Below, piece by piece: positions 43,305-52,007 of a stretch of DNA of 64,000 nt. The position numbers and the translations under genes were made by a program. Under the pieces are notes generated by a model. The model was not told the DNA's origin, ran no database searches, and saw only the letters and a program-made list of their open reading frames with translations. Positions within the stretch are counted from its first letter, which is position 1. Each line of letters begins with the position of its first letter. The DNA comes from Arcobacter sp. CECT 8986 (GTDB lineage: Bacteria > Campylobacterota > Campylobacteria > Campylobacterales > Arcobacteraceae), in the NCBI RefSeq assembly GCF_004116725.1, contig NZ_PDKG01000001.1, forward strand, positions 62,001-126,000, read 5' to 3'.

Positions 43305-44258
43305 TTAACCTTTAAAGCTTTTAATATAATCATCAAGTGGTTTAAAATCAACTTTTTCATTATCAATTTGAAGTTCTAAATCCATTAAATATATATTTTC
43401 TAAATTAAACTGTTTTAATTTTACATAATCTTTTTGTGTAGTAATAATTGCATAATCAACATAATCTTTTTTAATTTTATCAATATCTTCTTTTGTAAAA
43501 GTATGATGGTCTTCAAAAGCTTTCATCTCTACATTTTTAGGAAGATAATCCAATAATCTTTTTGGCTTTGAAATTGCTGTCAATAATAATAATTTATGAG
43601 GTAAAACATTTACTCTTTTTTCGTTTAAACTATATGAAACAAATCTTTTAAAACCTTTTCCCTCTTGAAGTTGTATTTGTGCAAAAGAATAGAACATTTT
43701 AGGCTCTCTATATCCACCACTTGGTAGACAAAAGATATTTGTTGGCTCATCTTTTGGTCTAATCAAAATATCAAATTTATTGATATTATATTTAGAAAAG
43801 CCATCATCTAAAAATACTATTTTACAACCTAACTCTTCGGCTTTTTTTATTGCTTCTACTCTATTCTCACTAACAATAATAGTTGCATTTGGAAGAGATT
43901 TTGCTAAAAGCATAGCTTCATCACCACTAGTTTTAATATCTTCTAAAATTTTACCACTTTTAGAAATAATATATAAACCTTTTGATTGTCTTCCATATCC
44001 TCTTAATACAACACAAACATTTTCATATTTTTTTGCTAAAGCAATTGTCAAAGGAGTTTTACCACTTCCACCAACAATTAGATTTCCTATACTAATTACA
44101 GGAATATTAAAACTAATAGGTCGTGAAAATCCTCTTTTTAAAAGAATAACTATTAAATATATAAGAGTAAAAGGTAAAAGAAAAAATGATAATATTTTTT
44201 GGAAAGTATTTGGATAGAAGAGATAATCTTCTACCCATAAGAAAAATTTTTGTCTCAA
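43305..44258 (-). CDS. lpxK: Tetraacyldisaccharide 4'-kinase LpxK
   Basis: Phosphorylates the 4' position of the lipid A disaccharide at the inner membrane. An N-terminal membrane helix (ILSFFLLPFTLIYLIVILL) precedes the P-loop GNLIVGGSGKTPLTIAL; KSGDEAMLLAKSL-like SGDEAMLLAKSLPNA, FLDDGFSKYNI and FEDHHTFTKEDI are family motifs. The TTG at 44258 gives the expected N-terminus; a TTG at 44285 would add nine residues inside the upstream gene. Length about 317. Confidence 0.92.
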   Translation of the reverse strand: MRQKFFLWVEDYLFYPNTFQKILSFFLLPFTLIYLIVILLKRGFSRPISFNIPVISIGNLIVGGSGKTPLTIALAKKYENVCVVLRGYGRQSKGLYIISKSGKILEDIKTSGDEAMLLAKSLPNATIIVSENRVEAIKKAEELGCKIVFLDDGFSKYNINKFDILIRPKDEPTNIFCLPSGGYREPKMFYSFAQIQLQEGKGFKRFVSYSLNEKRVNVLPHKLLLLTAISKPKRLLDYLPKNVEMKAFEDHHTFTKEDIDKIKKDYVDYAIITTQKDYVKLKQFNLENIYLMDLELQIDNEKVDFKPLDDYIKSFKG

Positions 44259-44259
44259 T

Positions 44260-45402
44260 CTATATCCACTCAGAAGCAATCTCAATTATATTATCACAAA
44301 TATAATTTACATCATCATCTGTTAATGCTGGATACATAGGTATCGATAAAATTTGTTGATAAGAAGTTAAAGCTGCCGGAAATTCAGTAATTTTAATTGA
44401 ATATTTATTTTTATAATAACTCAATAAATGTAATGGAATATAGTGTAATCCTGTCGAAATTCCTCTTTCTTTTAATGCTCTAGCAAATGCATCTCTATTT
44501 CTAGAAATTTTGATTATGAAGTGGTTAAATACATGTTCATCTTTTGCTTTTGGCACTGCAACATGTTTTACACCTGATAATCTTTCTGTATATATTTTTG
44601 CTATTTCTCTTCTTCTTTTAATAAATTTATTTGTTTTTTGAAGTTGCGCTAAAGAGAATGCTGCATCTAATTCACTCATATCATATTTATGTCCAATATC
44701 AACAACATCATAAATATAATCTAAGTTTCCAAAATCATCATATGTAGTTGTAATTGCATGAGTTCTAAGTAATCTAGCTCTGTTTGCAATCTCTTCATTA
44801 TTTGTAACAATAAGTCCTGATCTACTTAATGCATGTTTACCATTTGATGGGTTTGTTGAGAAAATAGTCATATCTGCTCTTAAACTACCAACAGTTTCAT
44901 CTTTATATGTAACTCCAAGTGCAGCAGTTGCATCTTCAATTAAAATAATTTTATATTTTTCACAAATATCATATAATCTATCTAAATCAGGTGTTTGACC
45001 TGCAATAAATGAGATAATAGCACCTCTTAATTTTTTAGATTTATTCTCTTCAAGTGCTTTTTCAAATTTATTTAAATCAATATTCATATCTTCAGTATTA
45101 ATATCAATAAAAATAGGCTCTGCATCAAAATGTCTTACTACTTCTGGAATATTAACAAAAGAGTTAACTGACATTAAAATTTTGTCACCTCTTTTTAATT
45201 TAATAGAACTAAGTGCTAAGTGTATTGCAGAAGTAGAATTACAAGTTGCAATTGCATGCTTTGCCCCTACAAATTTTGCCATATTTTCTTCAAGCTCTAA
45301 TACTTTAAAGCCCTCTTTTTTTGAATTTGATTCTAATACTGATTTGATTTGTTTTAACTCTTCTTCATTAACTGAAGAGCTATAAAATGAGATTTCTTTC
45401 AT
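44260..45402 (-). CDS. DegT/DnrJ/EryC1/StrS-family PLP aminotransferase
   Basis: Sugar-nucleotide aminotransferase family protein of 380 residues. CNSTSAIHLALSSIK binds the cofactor phosphate, LIEDATAALGVTYKD carries the Asp that holds the pyridine nitrogen, and Lys in NPSNGKHALSRSG is the Schiff-base lysine. DELDAAF-type substrate motifs (MSELDAAFSLAQL) are kept. It is likely used in surface polysaccharide or glycan synthesis, in keeping with lpxK downstream; the exact sugar is unknown. GGAG lies seven bases before the ATG. Confidence 0.9.
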   Translation of the reverse strand: MKEISFYSSSVNEEELKQIKSVLESNSKKEGFKVLELEENMAKFVGAKHAIATCNSTSAIHLALSSIKLKRGDKILMSVNSFVNIPEVVRHFDAEPIFIDINTEDMNIDLNKFEKALEENKSKKLRGAIISFIAGQTPDLDRLYDICEKYKIILIEDATAALGVTYKDETVGSLRADMTIFSTNPSNGKHALSRSGLIVTNNEEIANRARLLRTHAITTTYDDFGNLDYIYDVVDIGHKYDMSELDAAFSLAQLQKTNKFIKRRREIAKIYTERLSGVKHVAVPKAKDEHVFNHFIIKISRNRDAFARALKERGISTGLHYIPLHLLSYYKNKYSIKITEFPAALTSYQQILSIPMYPALTDDDVNYICDNIIEIASEWI

Positions 45403-45405
45403 ATA

Positions 45406-46167
45406 TTAACTCCATTGTATTTTTGCTATTACAGGTAACTTACCTTTAAATTCATTAGCTTTTATTTTATAATTCAACATATCAATTAACTTCTCTTCAC
45501 ATCCTAAACTTAATAGTTCTTCTTTTGTTTTTCTTTCATCAACCATTAATTTTAGTACATCATCCATTTGTTTATAAGTGTATCCAAGTTCATCTTCGTC
45601 AGTTTGACCTTCCCATAAATCTGCACTTGGTTTTTTTGTTAAAATTTCATCAATTACACCTAAATATTGACCAAATGCATACTCATCACTTTTATACATT
45701 TGTCCAATAGGATTAATTGCACATGCGATATCACCAAAAATTGTTCCATATCCTAATAAAAGTTCACTTTTATTTGATGTTCCAACTACAATTGATGAAT
45801 CTCTTGAAGAGATATCATATAAAACTGACATTCTAACTCTTGCTGAATAGTTACCAATTCTTAATTTATCATCATTCATATTATCAATATATGCGTTAAT
45901 CATAGGAGAAATATCTACTACTTCATAAGATATATCAAATTTTTCACATAATTTCTTTGCATCATCAACACTGCTTTTGCTTGAAAATTGAGAAGGCATA
46001 AGCACACAACTCATATCATTTCCAAAAGCTTGTTTACAAAGGATTGCAACAATTGCTGAATCCAACCCACCCGATAGACCTACAGTTACTCTTTTTAAAC
46101 CAGTCTTTTCAACTTCATCTCTTAAAAACTTTAATAATTGTTGTTCTATATCGTTCCAGTTAATCAA
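45406..46167 (-). CDS. nadE: NH3-dependent NAD+ synthetase NadE
   Basis: Adenylates and amidates nicotinate adenine dinucleotide. The PP-loop is GLSGGLDSAIVAILC; GTSNKSELLLGYGTIFGD and PIGQMYKSDEYAF and KKPSADLWEGQTDEDELG are the family motifs. No glutaminase domain is present, so it uses ammonia. The start is TTG at 46167 with AAAGGA six bases upstream. Length 253 is normal. Confidence 0.94.
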   Translation of the reverse strand: MINWNDIEQQLLKFLRDEVEKTGLKRVTVGLSGGLDSAIVAILCKQAFGNDMSCVLMPSQFSSKSSVDDAKKLCEKFDISYEVVDISPMINAYIDNMNDDKLRIGNYSARVRMSVLYDISSRDSSIVVGTSNKSELLLGYGTIFGDIACAINPIGQMYKSDEYAFGQYLGVIDEILTKKPSADLWEGQTDEDELGYTYKQMDDVLKLMVDERKTKEELLSLGCEEKLIDMLNYKIKANEFKGKLPVIAKIQWS

Positions 46168-46185
46168 TTTTTATCCTTTGATAAA

Positions 46186-46404
46186 TTATATCTTATCTTT
46201 TTTTGTTTTTTCATAAAGCTTGTCTAAATAATCTAAACTAGTTTTAGAAATATTACTTTTTTTAACCTCTAAATCAGATTTTATAGACTCAAGCTCATCA
46301 ACTTCGAAATATTGTAAAAAGTTAGGGTTTATATCAATACTATCCTCTTCATTTACAACTATTAATCTCTTTATCTCTTCTATTAATTGTTCTTTTTCTT
46401 CCAT
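46186..46404 (-). CDS. Small acidic hypothetical protein
   Basis: A 72-residue, charged, predicted helical protein with no motif I recognise. Its start overlaps the stop of the BFD-like ferredoxin gene by one base (TAATG), so both are translated together. It ends 19 bases before nadE. Confidence 0.65.
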   Translation of the reverse strand: MEEKEQLIEEIKRLIVVNEEDSIDINPNFLQYFEVDELESIKSDLEVKKSNISKTSLDYLDKLYEKTKKDKI

Positions 46405-46631
46405 TATCTTTTCAATTTATCCAATATTTGAGTTAAATATAACTGCATTTTTTCTTCTCCTATATCACAACTAGAATCTTTACAACATTTACAAGCTGTA
46501 CCTGCATCTGTTATTTTTGCTAAATCTTCTAGTGTTGTAGCACCTCTTTGTTCTATGGCATAAACTATCTCACCTAAAGTAACTTTATGACAATTACATA
46601 CTTCATAAGAGTGAGTAAAGCTTTTTGACAT
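46404..46631 (-). CDS. BFD-like [2Fe-2S] ferredoxin
   Basis: A 75-residue protein of the bacterioferritin-associated ferredoxin/NirB-central type: Cys-x-Cys in YEVCNCHKVTLGEI and Cys-x-x-Cys in ACKCCKDSSC give the four cluster ligands. The GATTLEDLAKITDAGTAC segment is the typical helix-turn-helix between them. ATG at 46631 is preferred to that at 46637 because AAGGAG lies six bases upstream. Its electron partner is not identified. Confidence 0.83.
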   Translation of the reverse strand: MSKSFTHSYEVCNCHKVTLGEIVYAIEQRGATTLEDLAKITDAGTACKCCKDSSCDIGEEKMQLYLTQILDKLKR

Positions 46632-46643
46632 ACTCATCTCCTT

Positions 46644-47399
46644 TTATATTCCTCTAGATTTTTTCACTTGCTCATATGCTTGATTTATCTCTTGAAGTTT
46701 TTTAGTAGCTTCATCTATAATATTTTGACTTGCACCTTGTCCTGCAATAATATCAGGGTGATGTCTTTTTACTAAGCTTCTATATTTTTTCTTTAATGTA
46801 GCATCATCATCATTTTGTGAAGCACCTAAAACTTCATATGCTTTATCTAAAGATAGAGATTCACTCTCTTTTTGTTGTTTATAAAACATCTCAAAAGCAC
46901 TTACTAATTTTTCAAAATCTACTCTTTTGATTTTTAGTGCATTTGATATATCTTCAGTTATCATTAATTCAGTATTAGAAAAATCTCCATCAATAAATGC
47001 AAGATTTAATAAATACTCCATAATTTTAACTCTTTTTTCATAATTATTACTAGTTAAATTGTATAAATTTTTACAAACTTCAATAGTATTATCAAAACTA
47101 GATTTTTCTTTATTATATATCTCTTTTAGCTTTTCTTTAATCTCTTCTTCATTTTGAAAATGTCTTGAAATATCACCTAAAGTATGTTTTATTAATTGTG
47201 CTTCAAGTTCACTTACTTGACCATCTGCTTTAGCTACTTTAGCCATTAGTGCAACTAATAGTCCAGCTTCATGCTGCATCAAGTCACCATCAAACTTCTC
47301 TTTCATTTTTAGATTAATATTTGCAAATTTTTCTGTCTTGTAGTTTTTAGATATTAAAAATAGAATAAAGCCTACAATAAGTAGAAATAAAAACTTCAT
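46644..47399 (-). CDS. DjlA-like membrane co-chaperone (TerB and J domains)
   Basis: A 251-residue protein with an N-terminal membrane helix (KFLFLLIVGFILFLIS), a TerB-like helical domain (LLVALMAKVAKADGQVSELEAQ and FIDGDFSNTEL), and a C-terminal J domain with the HPD motif in LVKRHHPDIIAGQG. This order matches DjlA, a membrane-bound partner of DnaK. ATG 47399 is preferred to TTG 47405, with AAGGA ten bases upstream. Divergent from tatB. Confidence 0.87.
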   Translation of the reverse strand: MKFLFLLIVGFILFLISKNYKTEKFANINLKMKEKFDGDLMQHEAGLLVALMAKVAKADGQVSELEAQLIKHTLGDISRHFQNEEEIKEKLKEIYNKEKSSFDNTIEVCKNLYNLTSNNYEKRVKIMEYLLNLAFIDGDFSNTELMITEDISNALKIKRVDFEKLVSAFEMFYKQQKESESLSLDKAYEVLGASQNDDDATLKKKYRSLVKRHHPDIIAGQGASQNIIDEATKKLQEINQAYEQVKKSRGI

Positions 47400-47497
47400 T
47401 AGCAATTTCCTTTAAATAAAATTATTTCTTAATAGAAAGATTTTATCAAAAATTAGGTAAAATCTTTTCTTTTAAGATAAATATTTGGAGAATTTAT

Positions 47498-47953
47498 ATG
47501 TTTGGAATGGGCTTTTTTGAAATATTGCTTGTTGCAGTAATCGCTATTATTGCACTAGGACCTGAAAAACTACCAAAAGCTATGGTTGAAGTAGCTAAAT
47601 TTATGAAAAAATTCAAATCTGGTTTGGATGATGCAAAATCAACAATCGATAATGAATTAAATATATCTGAGATGAGAGAAGAAGCAAATAAGTTTAAAGC
47701 TCAAATTGAAGATGCTAAGTCATCTGTAAATAGTAATATGAATTTAGGACTTAATGATATTATGAATGATGACAATGATGATTCTAAAAATGAAGATAAT
47801 AAAAAAGTATCTTTCAAAAAAGAAAAATCAAAAAAGAAAAAGAAAAAAGTTGAGCAAGAAGAGTCAAAAGAAGAAATAAAAGAAGAGAAAACTGATGCTG
47901 CTGATAAATTTAAAGTAAATTTTGATGAAGCAGATAAAAAGGAAGATAATTAA
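47498..47953 (+). CDS. tatB: Sec-independent translocase TatB
   Basis: Single-helix Tat component: MFGMGFFEILLVAVIAIIALGPEKLP contains the Glu of the FxE motif and the GPEKLP hinge, followed by an amphipathic helix (VAKFMKKFKSGLDD) and a charged Lys/Glu-rich tail. The 151 residues are longer than TatA. GGAG lies seven bases before the ATG, and the stop overlaps tatC by one base. Confidence 0.92.
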   Translation: MFGMGFFEILLVAVIAIIALGPEKLPKAMVEVAKFMKKFKSGLDDAKSTIDNELNISEMREEANKFKAQIEDAKSSVNSNMNLGLNDIMNDDNDDSKNEDNKKVSFKKEKSKKKKKKVEQEESKEEIKEEKTDAADKFKVNFDEADKKEDN

Positions 47954-48738
47954 TGCTAGATGATTTAAAACCTCATATTGCTGATTTAAGAAAAAGACTA
48001 ATAAACTCAGTACTTGCTTTGATTGTTGGTTTTTTTGTATGTTTTTTCTTTTATGAACCAATTTTAGAATGGATGATGGTTCCAGTTGAAGCTGTATTAC
48101 CTCCAAATTCTCAAATGGTAGCAGTTGAAGTTCAAGAGACTTTCTTTACTGCACTTAAAGTTGCATTTTTCTCTGGATTTATTTTGGTATTGCCTATTAT
48201 ATTTTGGCAAATATGGCTATTTTTAGCTCCAGGGTTATATGACCATGAAAAAAAATTAGTTTTTCCATTTGTATTTTTTGGAACTTTAATGTTTTTAATT
48301 GGTGGAGCATTTGCTTATTATGTTGTAATTCCTTATGGTTTCGAATTTTTAATCAATTTTGGTTCTGCTGTTGTAACAGTTTTACCAAGTATTGGTAAAT
48401 ACGTTGGATTCTTTACAAAACTACTATTTGGTTTTGGAATTGCATTTGAATTACCTGTAATTACATTTTTCTTAGCAAAAATTGGTCTTGTTACAGATAA
48501 GATGTTGAAAGATTATTTTAAATATGCAGTTGTAATTATATTTATTGTTGCTTCACTTTTAACTCCTCCTGATGTATTAACTCAGTTTTTAATGGCAGGA
48601 CCACTAATCTTACTTTATATTGTTTCAATATATATTGCAAAAGTATTTAATCCTGAAACAGATTTAGATGAAGATGAAGAAGACGAAGACGACGAAGAAG
48701 ATGATGATGAAGAAGACGAGGAAAATGAAAAGAGATAA
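47953..48738 (+). CDS. tatC: Tat translocase core subunit TatC
   Basis: Six-helix receptor for twin-arginine substrates. N-terminal HIADLRKRLINSVLAL, VQETFFTALKVAFFSGFILVLP and FGFGIAFELPVITFFLAKIGLV are core motifs, with the key Glu residues kept. The last 22 residues are almost only Asp and Glu, encoded by a GAA/GAC/GAT-rich run (48667-48732) that also carries the ribosome-binding site and start codon of queA. The acidic tail is unusual in extent. Confidence 0.93.
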   Translation: MLDDLKPHIADLRKRLINSVLALIVGFFVCFFFYEPILEWMMVPVEAVLPPNSQMVAVEVQETFFTALKVAFFSGFILVLPIIFWQIWLFLAPGLYDHEKKLVFPFVFFGTLMFLIGGAFAYYVVIPYGFEFLINFGSAVVTVLPSIGKYVGFFTKLLFGFGIAFELPVITFFLAKIGLVTDKMLKDYFKYAVVIIFIVASLLTPPDVLTQFLMAGPLILLYIVSIYIAKVFNPETDLDEDEEDEDDEEDDDEEDEENEKR

Positions 48739-49759
48739 ACTAGACCCATTAAAAACTTCAAGCTATGATTATAGCCTACCAAAAGAACTTATAGCTACTC
48801 AACCAGTAAGTCCAGCCGATAGTGCTAGACTTCTGGTTTATGATAGAAAAAATGACAAAATATCACATACTACTTTTAAAAATCTACTTGATTTTGTTCC
48901 TGAAGATGTTTCTATTTTTTTAAATGATACTAAAGTTATAAAAGCAAGAATCTTTGGAACTAAACAATCTGGGGGAAAAGTAGAACTACTTATGAATAAA
49001 CCTCTTTTTATGAATAGATTTTTAGTAATGATTAGAGGAAAAGTAAAAATTGGTACAATTTTAAATTTTGAAGAAAATTTAAGTGCTGAAGTATTAGAAC
49101 TAAATGAAGATGGAACAAGAGTTGTAAAATTTTTTGAAAATGATAAAGAGTTAGAATTTTTAGAATTAGTTGAAATTCTAAATAAGATAGGACATCTTCC
49201 TTTACCTCCTTATATGAATAGAGAAGATAAAGAAGAGGATAACAAAAACTATCAAACACTATTTGCAAAAAACTATGGAGCAGTAGCTGCACCAACAGCT
49301 TCTTTACACTTTACTGAAGAACTTTTAAAAAAATTAGAAGATAAATTTAGTATTGAATACCTAACTTTACATGTAGGTGCAGGAACTTTCAAACCTGTTG
49401 ATGTAGAAGATATTTTAAATCATCCTATGCATAGTGAATATTTTGAGATATCAGCAAAAGCAAAAAAAGAGCTTGATAATGCAAAAAAAGTTTTAGCAGT
49501 AGGAACAACAGTTACAAGAACAGTTGAGTACTATGCAAGAACAAATAAAATACAAGGAGAGTGTGATTTATTTTTAAATCCATCAAATACTCCTATAAAA
49601 GTTGATCATTTGTTAACTAATTTTCATTTACCAAAATCAACTTTAATTATGCTAATTTCCTCATTTGTAGGATTAGAAAAAACTTTAGAAATATATGAAG
49701 AAGCTATAAAAGAGAAATATAGATTTTACTCATATGGTGATGGAATGCTAATAATTTAA
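48725..49759 (+). CDS. queA: S-adenosylmethionine:tRNA ribosyltransferase-isomerase QueA
   Basis: Builds epoxyqueuosine on tRNA. The N-terminus YDYSLPKELIATQPVSPAD with SARLLVYDR, FLNDTKVIKARIFG, GHLPLPPYMNRED and AAPTASLHFTEELL, LHVGAGTFKPV and TNFHLPKSTLIMLISSF are diagnostic. I place the start at ATG 48725, with GAGG four bases upstream, giving 344 residues and a 14-base overlap with tatC; the frame stays open upstream through the acidic-tail repeat. Confidence 0.93.
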   Translation: MKRDKLDPLKTSSYDYSLPKELIATQPVSPADSARLLVYDRKNDKISHTTFKNLLDFVPEDVSIFLNDTKVIKARIFGTKQSGGKVELLMNKPLFMNRFLVMIRGKVKIGTILNFEENLSAEVLELNEDGTRVVKFFENDKELEFLELVEILNKIGHLPLPPYMNREDKEEDNKNYQTLFAKNYGAVAAPTASLHFTEELLKKLEDKFSIEYLTLHVGAGTFKPVDVEDILNHPMHSEYFEISAKAKKELDNAKKVLAVGTTVTRTVEYYARTNKIQGECDLFLNPSNTPIKVDHLLTNFHLPKSTLIMLISSFVGLEKTLEIYEEAIKEKYRFYSYGDGMLII

Positions 49760-49770
49760 GGACGAACTAT

Positions 49771-50514
49771 ATGCCAACATACGTACTATTTGACACAGAA
49801 ACAACAGGAAATCAAGAAGAAGATAAGATTATTCAATTTGGAGCTATGATAGTTGAACAAAGTGGAAAACTAACTTGTTATGATGAGTTATGTTATAGCC
49901 AAGAACCAATAAAAATTGAAGCAATGGAAGTTCACAATATAACTCCTGATATGATTGAGGGTAAACCTTTAGCTACAAAAACAGAGTTTTATAAAAAACT
50001 TATTGAATTAAATAATGAAGAGAACTATTTAATTGCACATAATATAAATTTTGACTTGGGAATGATTCAAAAAGAAGGGTTTGAAAATAAGTATCAGTTA
50101 ATTGATACACTAAGATGTGCAAAACATCTTTTCCCTCAAATGCCTTATCATAGATTACAATATTTGAGATATGCATTAGAATTATACAAAGTTGAAAAAC
50201 AAGAAGCCGAAAAAAATGATATTATTATTAAAGCACATGATGCTATTGGTGATGTTTTAGTAATGAAACTATTTTTATCAAAATTAGTTAAAGAGTGTAG
50301 GAAGCAATATCCAGATTATAATCCGATGGAAAAACTTGCAGAACTTACAAAAACACCTGTATTTATCAATACTTTTAAATTTGGTAAATATAAAGGAAAA
50401 GAAGTTATTGAAGTTGCAAAAGAGGATTCTGGCTATTTAAATTGGATGCGTTCAAATCTTGATTTGGATGAAGATTTAAAATATACTTTAGATAAAGTAC
50501 TAACTTCTTTATAA
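49771..50514 (+). CDS. ExoX-like 3'-5' exonuclease (DnaQ fold)
   Basis: DEDDh exonuclease: Asp8 and Glu10 in LFDTETTGNQ, Asp in HNINFDLGMI, and His/Asp in KAHDAIGDVLVMKLF. A C-terminal segment with FKFGKYKGKEVIEVAKEDSGYLNWM matches the extension of exodeoxyribonuclease X. It likely acts in DNA repair or degradation of single-stranded ends. It lies 11 bases downstream of queA. Confidence 0.88.
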   Translation: MPTYVLFDTETTGNQEEDKIIQFGAMIVEQSGKLTCYDELCYSQEPIKIEAMEVHNITPDMIEGKPLATKTEFYKKLIELNNEENYLIAHNINFDLGMIQKEGFENKYQLIDTLRCAKHLFPQMPYHRLQYLRYALELYKVEKQEAEKNDIIIKAHDAIGDVLVMKLFLSKLVKECRKQYPDYNPMEKLAELTKTPVFINTFKFGKYKGKEVIEVAKEDSGYLNWMRSNLDLDEDLKYTLDKVLTSL

Positions 50515-50528
50515 AAACTCTCTTCAAT

Positions 50529-50559
50529 AGATAACAAAATTAACCTTTTTGTTATCTTT
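50529..50559 (+). terminator. Intrinsic terminator after the tat-queA-exonuclease operon
   Basis: AGATAACAAAA (50529-50539) pairs perfectly with TTTTGTTATCT (50547-50557), seven-base loop, followed by TT. Confidence 0.7.
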
Positions 50560-50644
50560 ACTAAAAGTATCCCATTAATTTCATATAAGTTTCATTTACT
50601 TTTTTTTATAATGGTAAATTCAAAAAAAGACACAAGGGTAGATT

Positions 50645-51979
50645 TTGAATCATTTTTCAAGAATAGGTTTTATTTTAGCAGCTGCTGGTTCAGCTGTTGG
50701 TTTAGGTAATATTTGGAAGTTTCCATATATTACAGGAGAATATGGTGGGGGAGCTTTTGTTTTAGTATATCTTTTAGCTATTGTTTTTATTGGGTTATCT
50801 GTATTTTTAGCAGAAGCAGTAATAGGACAAAATGCACAAGCAGATATAGCTACGGCATTTATTAAAACTTCAAAGTCTAAAAATAAAAACTGGAAGTTCT
50901 CTGGTTTTATGATTATTGCTGGTTTAATTATTCTTTCTTTTTACTCAGTTGTATTAGGATGGATTTTAAACTATATTATCACATCATTTGGTGATTTACC
51001 AACAACTACTGAAGCAGCTGGACAAGCATTTGGTGATTTAATATCTAAAAATATTGCAGGACAAATAGTATTCCATACAGTTATTGCTGGAACTGTTATT
51101 TTTATTGTATTAAAAGGTATTAAAGATGGTATTGAGAAAATAAATCTTATATTAATGCCATTATTAGGTCTAATTTTAATAGGTCTTTTAATCTATGCAT
51201 TAACTTTAGATAGTTTTTCAGATGCTCTTAAATATATGTTCACACCTGATTTTAGTAAAATAAATGGAGATGCATTACTTGCAGCATTAGGACAAGCATT
51301 CTTTACTCTATCTTTAGGAGTTGGTACGATATTAACATACTCTGCTTCACTTCCTAAAAAAGTAAACTTTGTTAAATCTTCAGTAATGGTTGCAATTGTT
51401 GATACAGCAATTGCTATTATTGCAGGGTTAATTATCTTCTCATTTTTATTTGAAGCAGGAGCAAAAAGTACTGGTGGACCAGGACTTGTGTTTATCTCTT
51501 TACCTGTAATTTTTTCTGGTTGGGGAGTTTTAGGTCATATTATCTCTGTTGCATTCTTTATCGCACTTGTATTTGCAGGTATCACGTCAGCAGTTTCTAT
51601 GATTGAACCATCACTTAAATTCTTTACAGATAGATTTAGTATGTCAAGAGCAAAAGCAACTGTAATTTGTGGAGCTTTCTTCTATGTATTTGGTATTATT
51701 GCTTTACTATCTATGACAGGAGAGTTTAAACCAGTATTAAGTGCTTTTGGTAAAAATGCGTTCGATTGGATGGATTTTATTACTTCATCTATCATGATGC
51801 CTTTAGCAGCAATTGTAACTTGTGTATTCTTAGGTTATTTTGTTGATAAAGAGTTATTAAGAAGAATTTTTACAGCACATGTATCAGAAACAGTATTTAA
51901 TATCTGGTACAACCTAATCAAATTCTTAGTTCCTATTGCTATTATTATTCTATTTTTAAATAAATTAGGAATTATCTAA
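50645..51979 (+). CDS. Sodium:neurotransmitter symporter (SLC6/NSS) family transporter
   Basis: Twelve-helix sodium symporter of 444 residues. RIGFILAAAGSAVGLGNIWKFPYITGEYGGGAF is the signature sodium/substrate-binding first helix (quoted in part here as AAAGSAVGLGNIWKFPY). Bacterial relatives (LeuT, TnaT, MhsT) carry amino acids. The start is TTG at 50645 with AAGGGT seven bases upstream. Single-gene unit with its own terminators. Confidence 0.92.
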   Translation: MNHFSRIGFILAAAGSAVGLGNIWKFPYITGEYGGGAFVLVYLLAIVFIGLSVFLAEAVIGQNAQADIATAFIKTSKSKNKNWKFSGFMIIAGLIILSFYSVVLGWILNYIITSFGDLPTTTEAAGQAFGDLISKNIAGQIVFHTVIAGTVIFIVLKGIKDGIEKINLILMPLLGLILIGLLIYALTLDSFSDALKYMFTPDFSKINGDALLAALGQAFFTLSLGVGTILTYSASLPKKVNFVKSSVMVAIVDTAIAIIAGLIIFSFLFEAGAKSTGGPGLVFISLPVIFSGWGVLGHIISVAFFIALVFAGITSAVSMIEPSLKFFTDRFSMSRAKATVICGAFFYVFGIIALLSMTGEFKPVLSAFGKNAFDWMDFITSSIMMPLAAIVTCVFLGYFVDKELLRRIFTAHVSETVFNIWYNLIKFLVPIAIIILFLNKLGII

Positions 51980-51980
51980 A

Positions 51981-52007
51981 TTATAAAGGCTTTTTATGCC
52001 TTTATAA
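51981..52007. terminator. Bidirectional terminator
   Basis: TTATAAAGGC (51981-51990) pairs with GCCTTTATAA (51998-52007) around a seven-base T-rich loop between convergent genes ending at 51979 and 52002. Confidence 0.7.

Noticed and set aside
43780-44217. 145-codon frame antisense to lpxK.
   Set aside because: Shadow frame; lpxK is clear on the other strand.
48660-48732. GAA/GAC/GAT repeat considered as a CRISPR or tandem-repeat array.
   Set aside because: It is a low-complexity coding run for the acidic TatC tail with no spacer structure.
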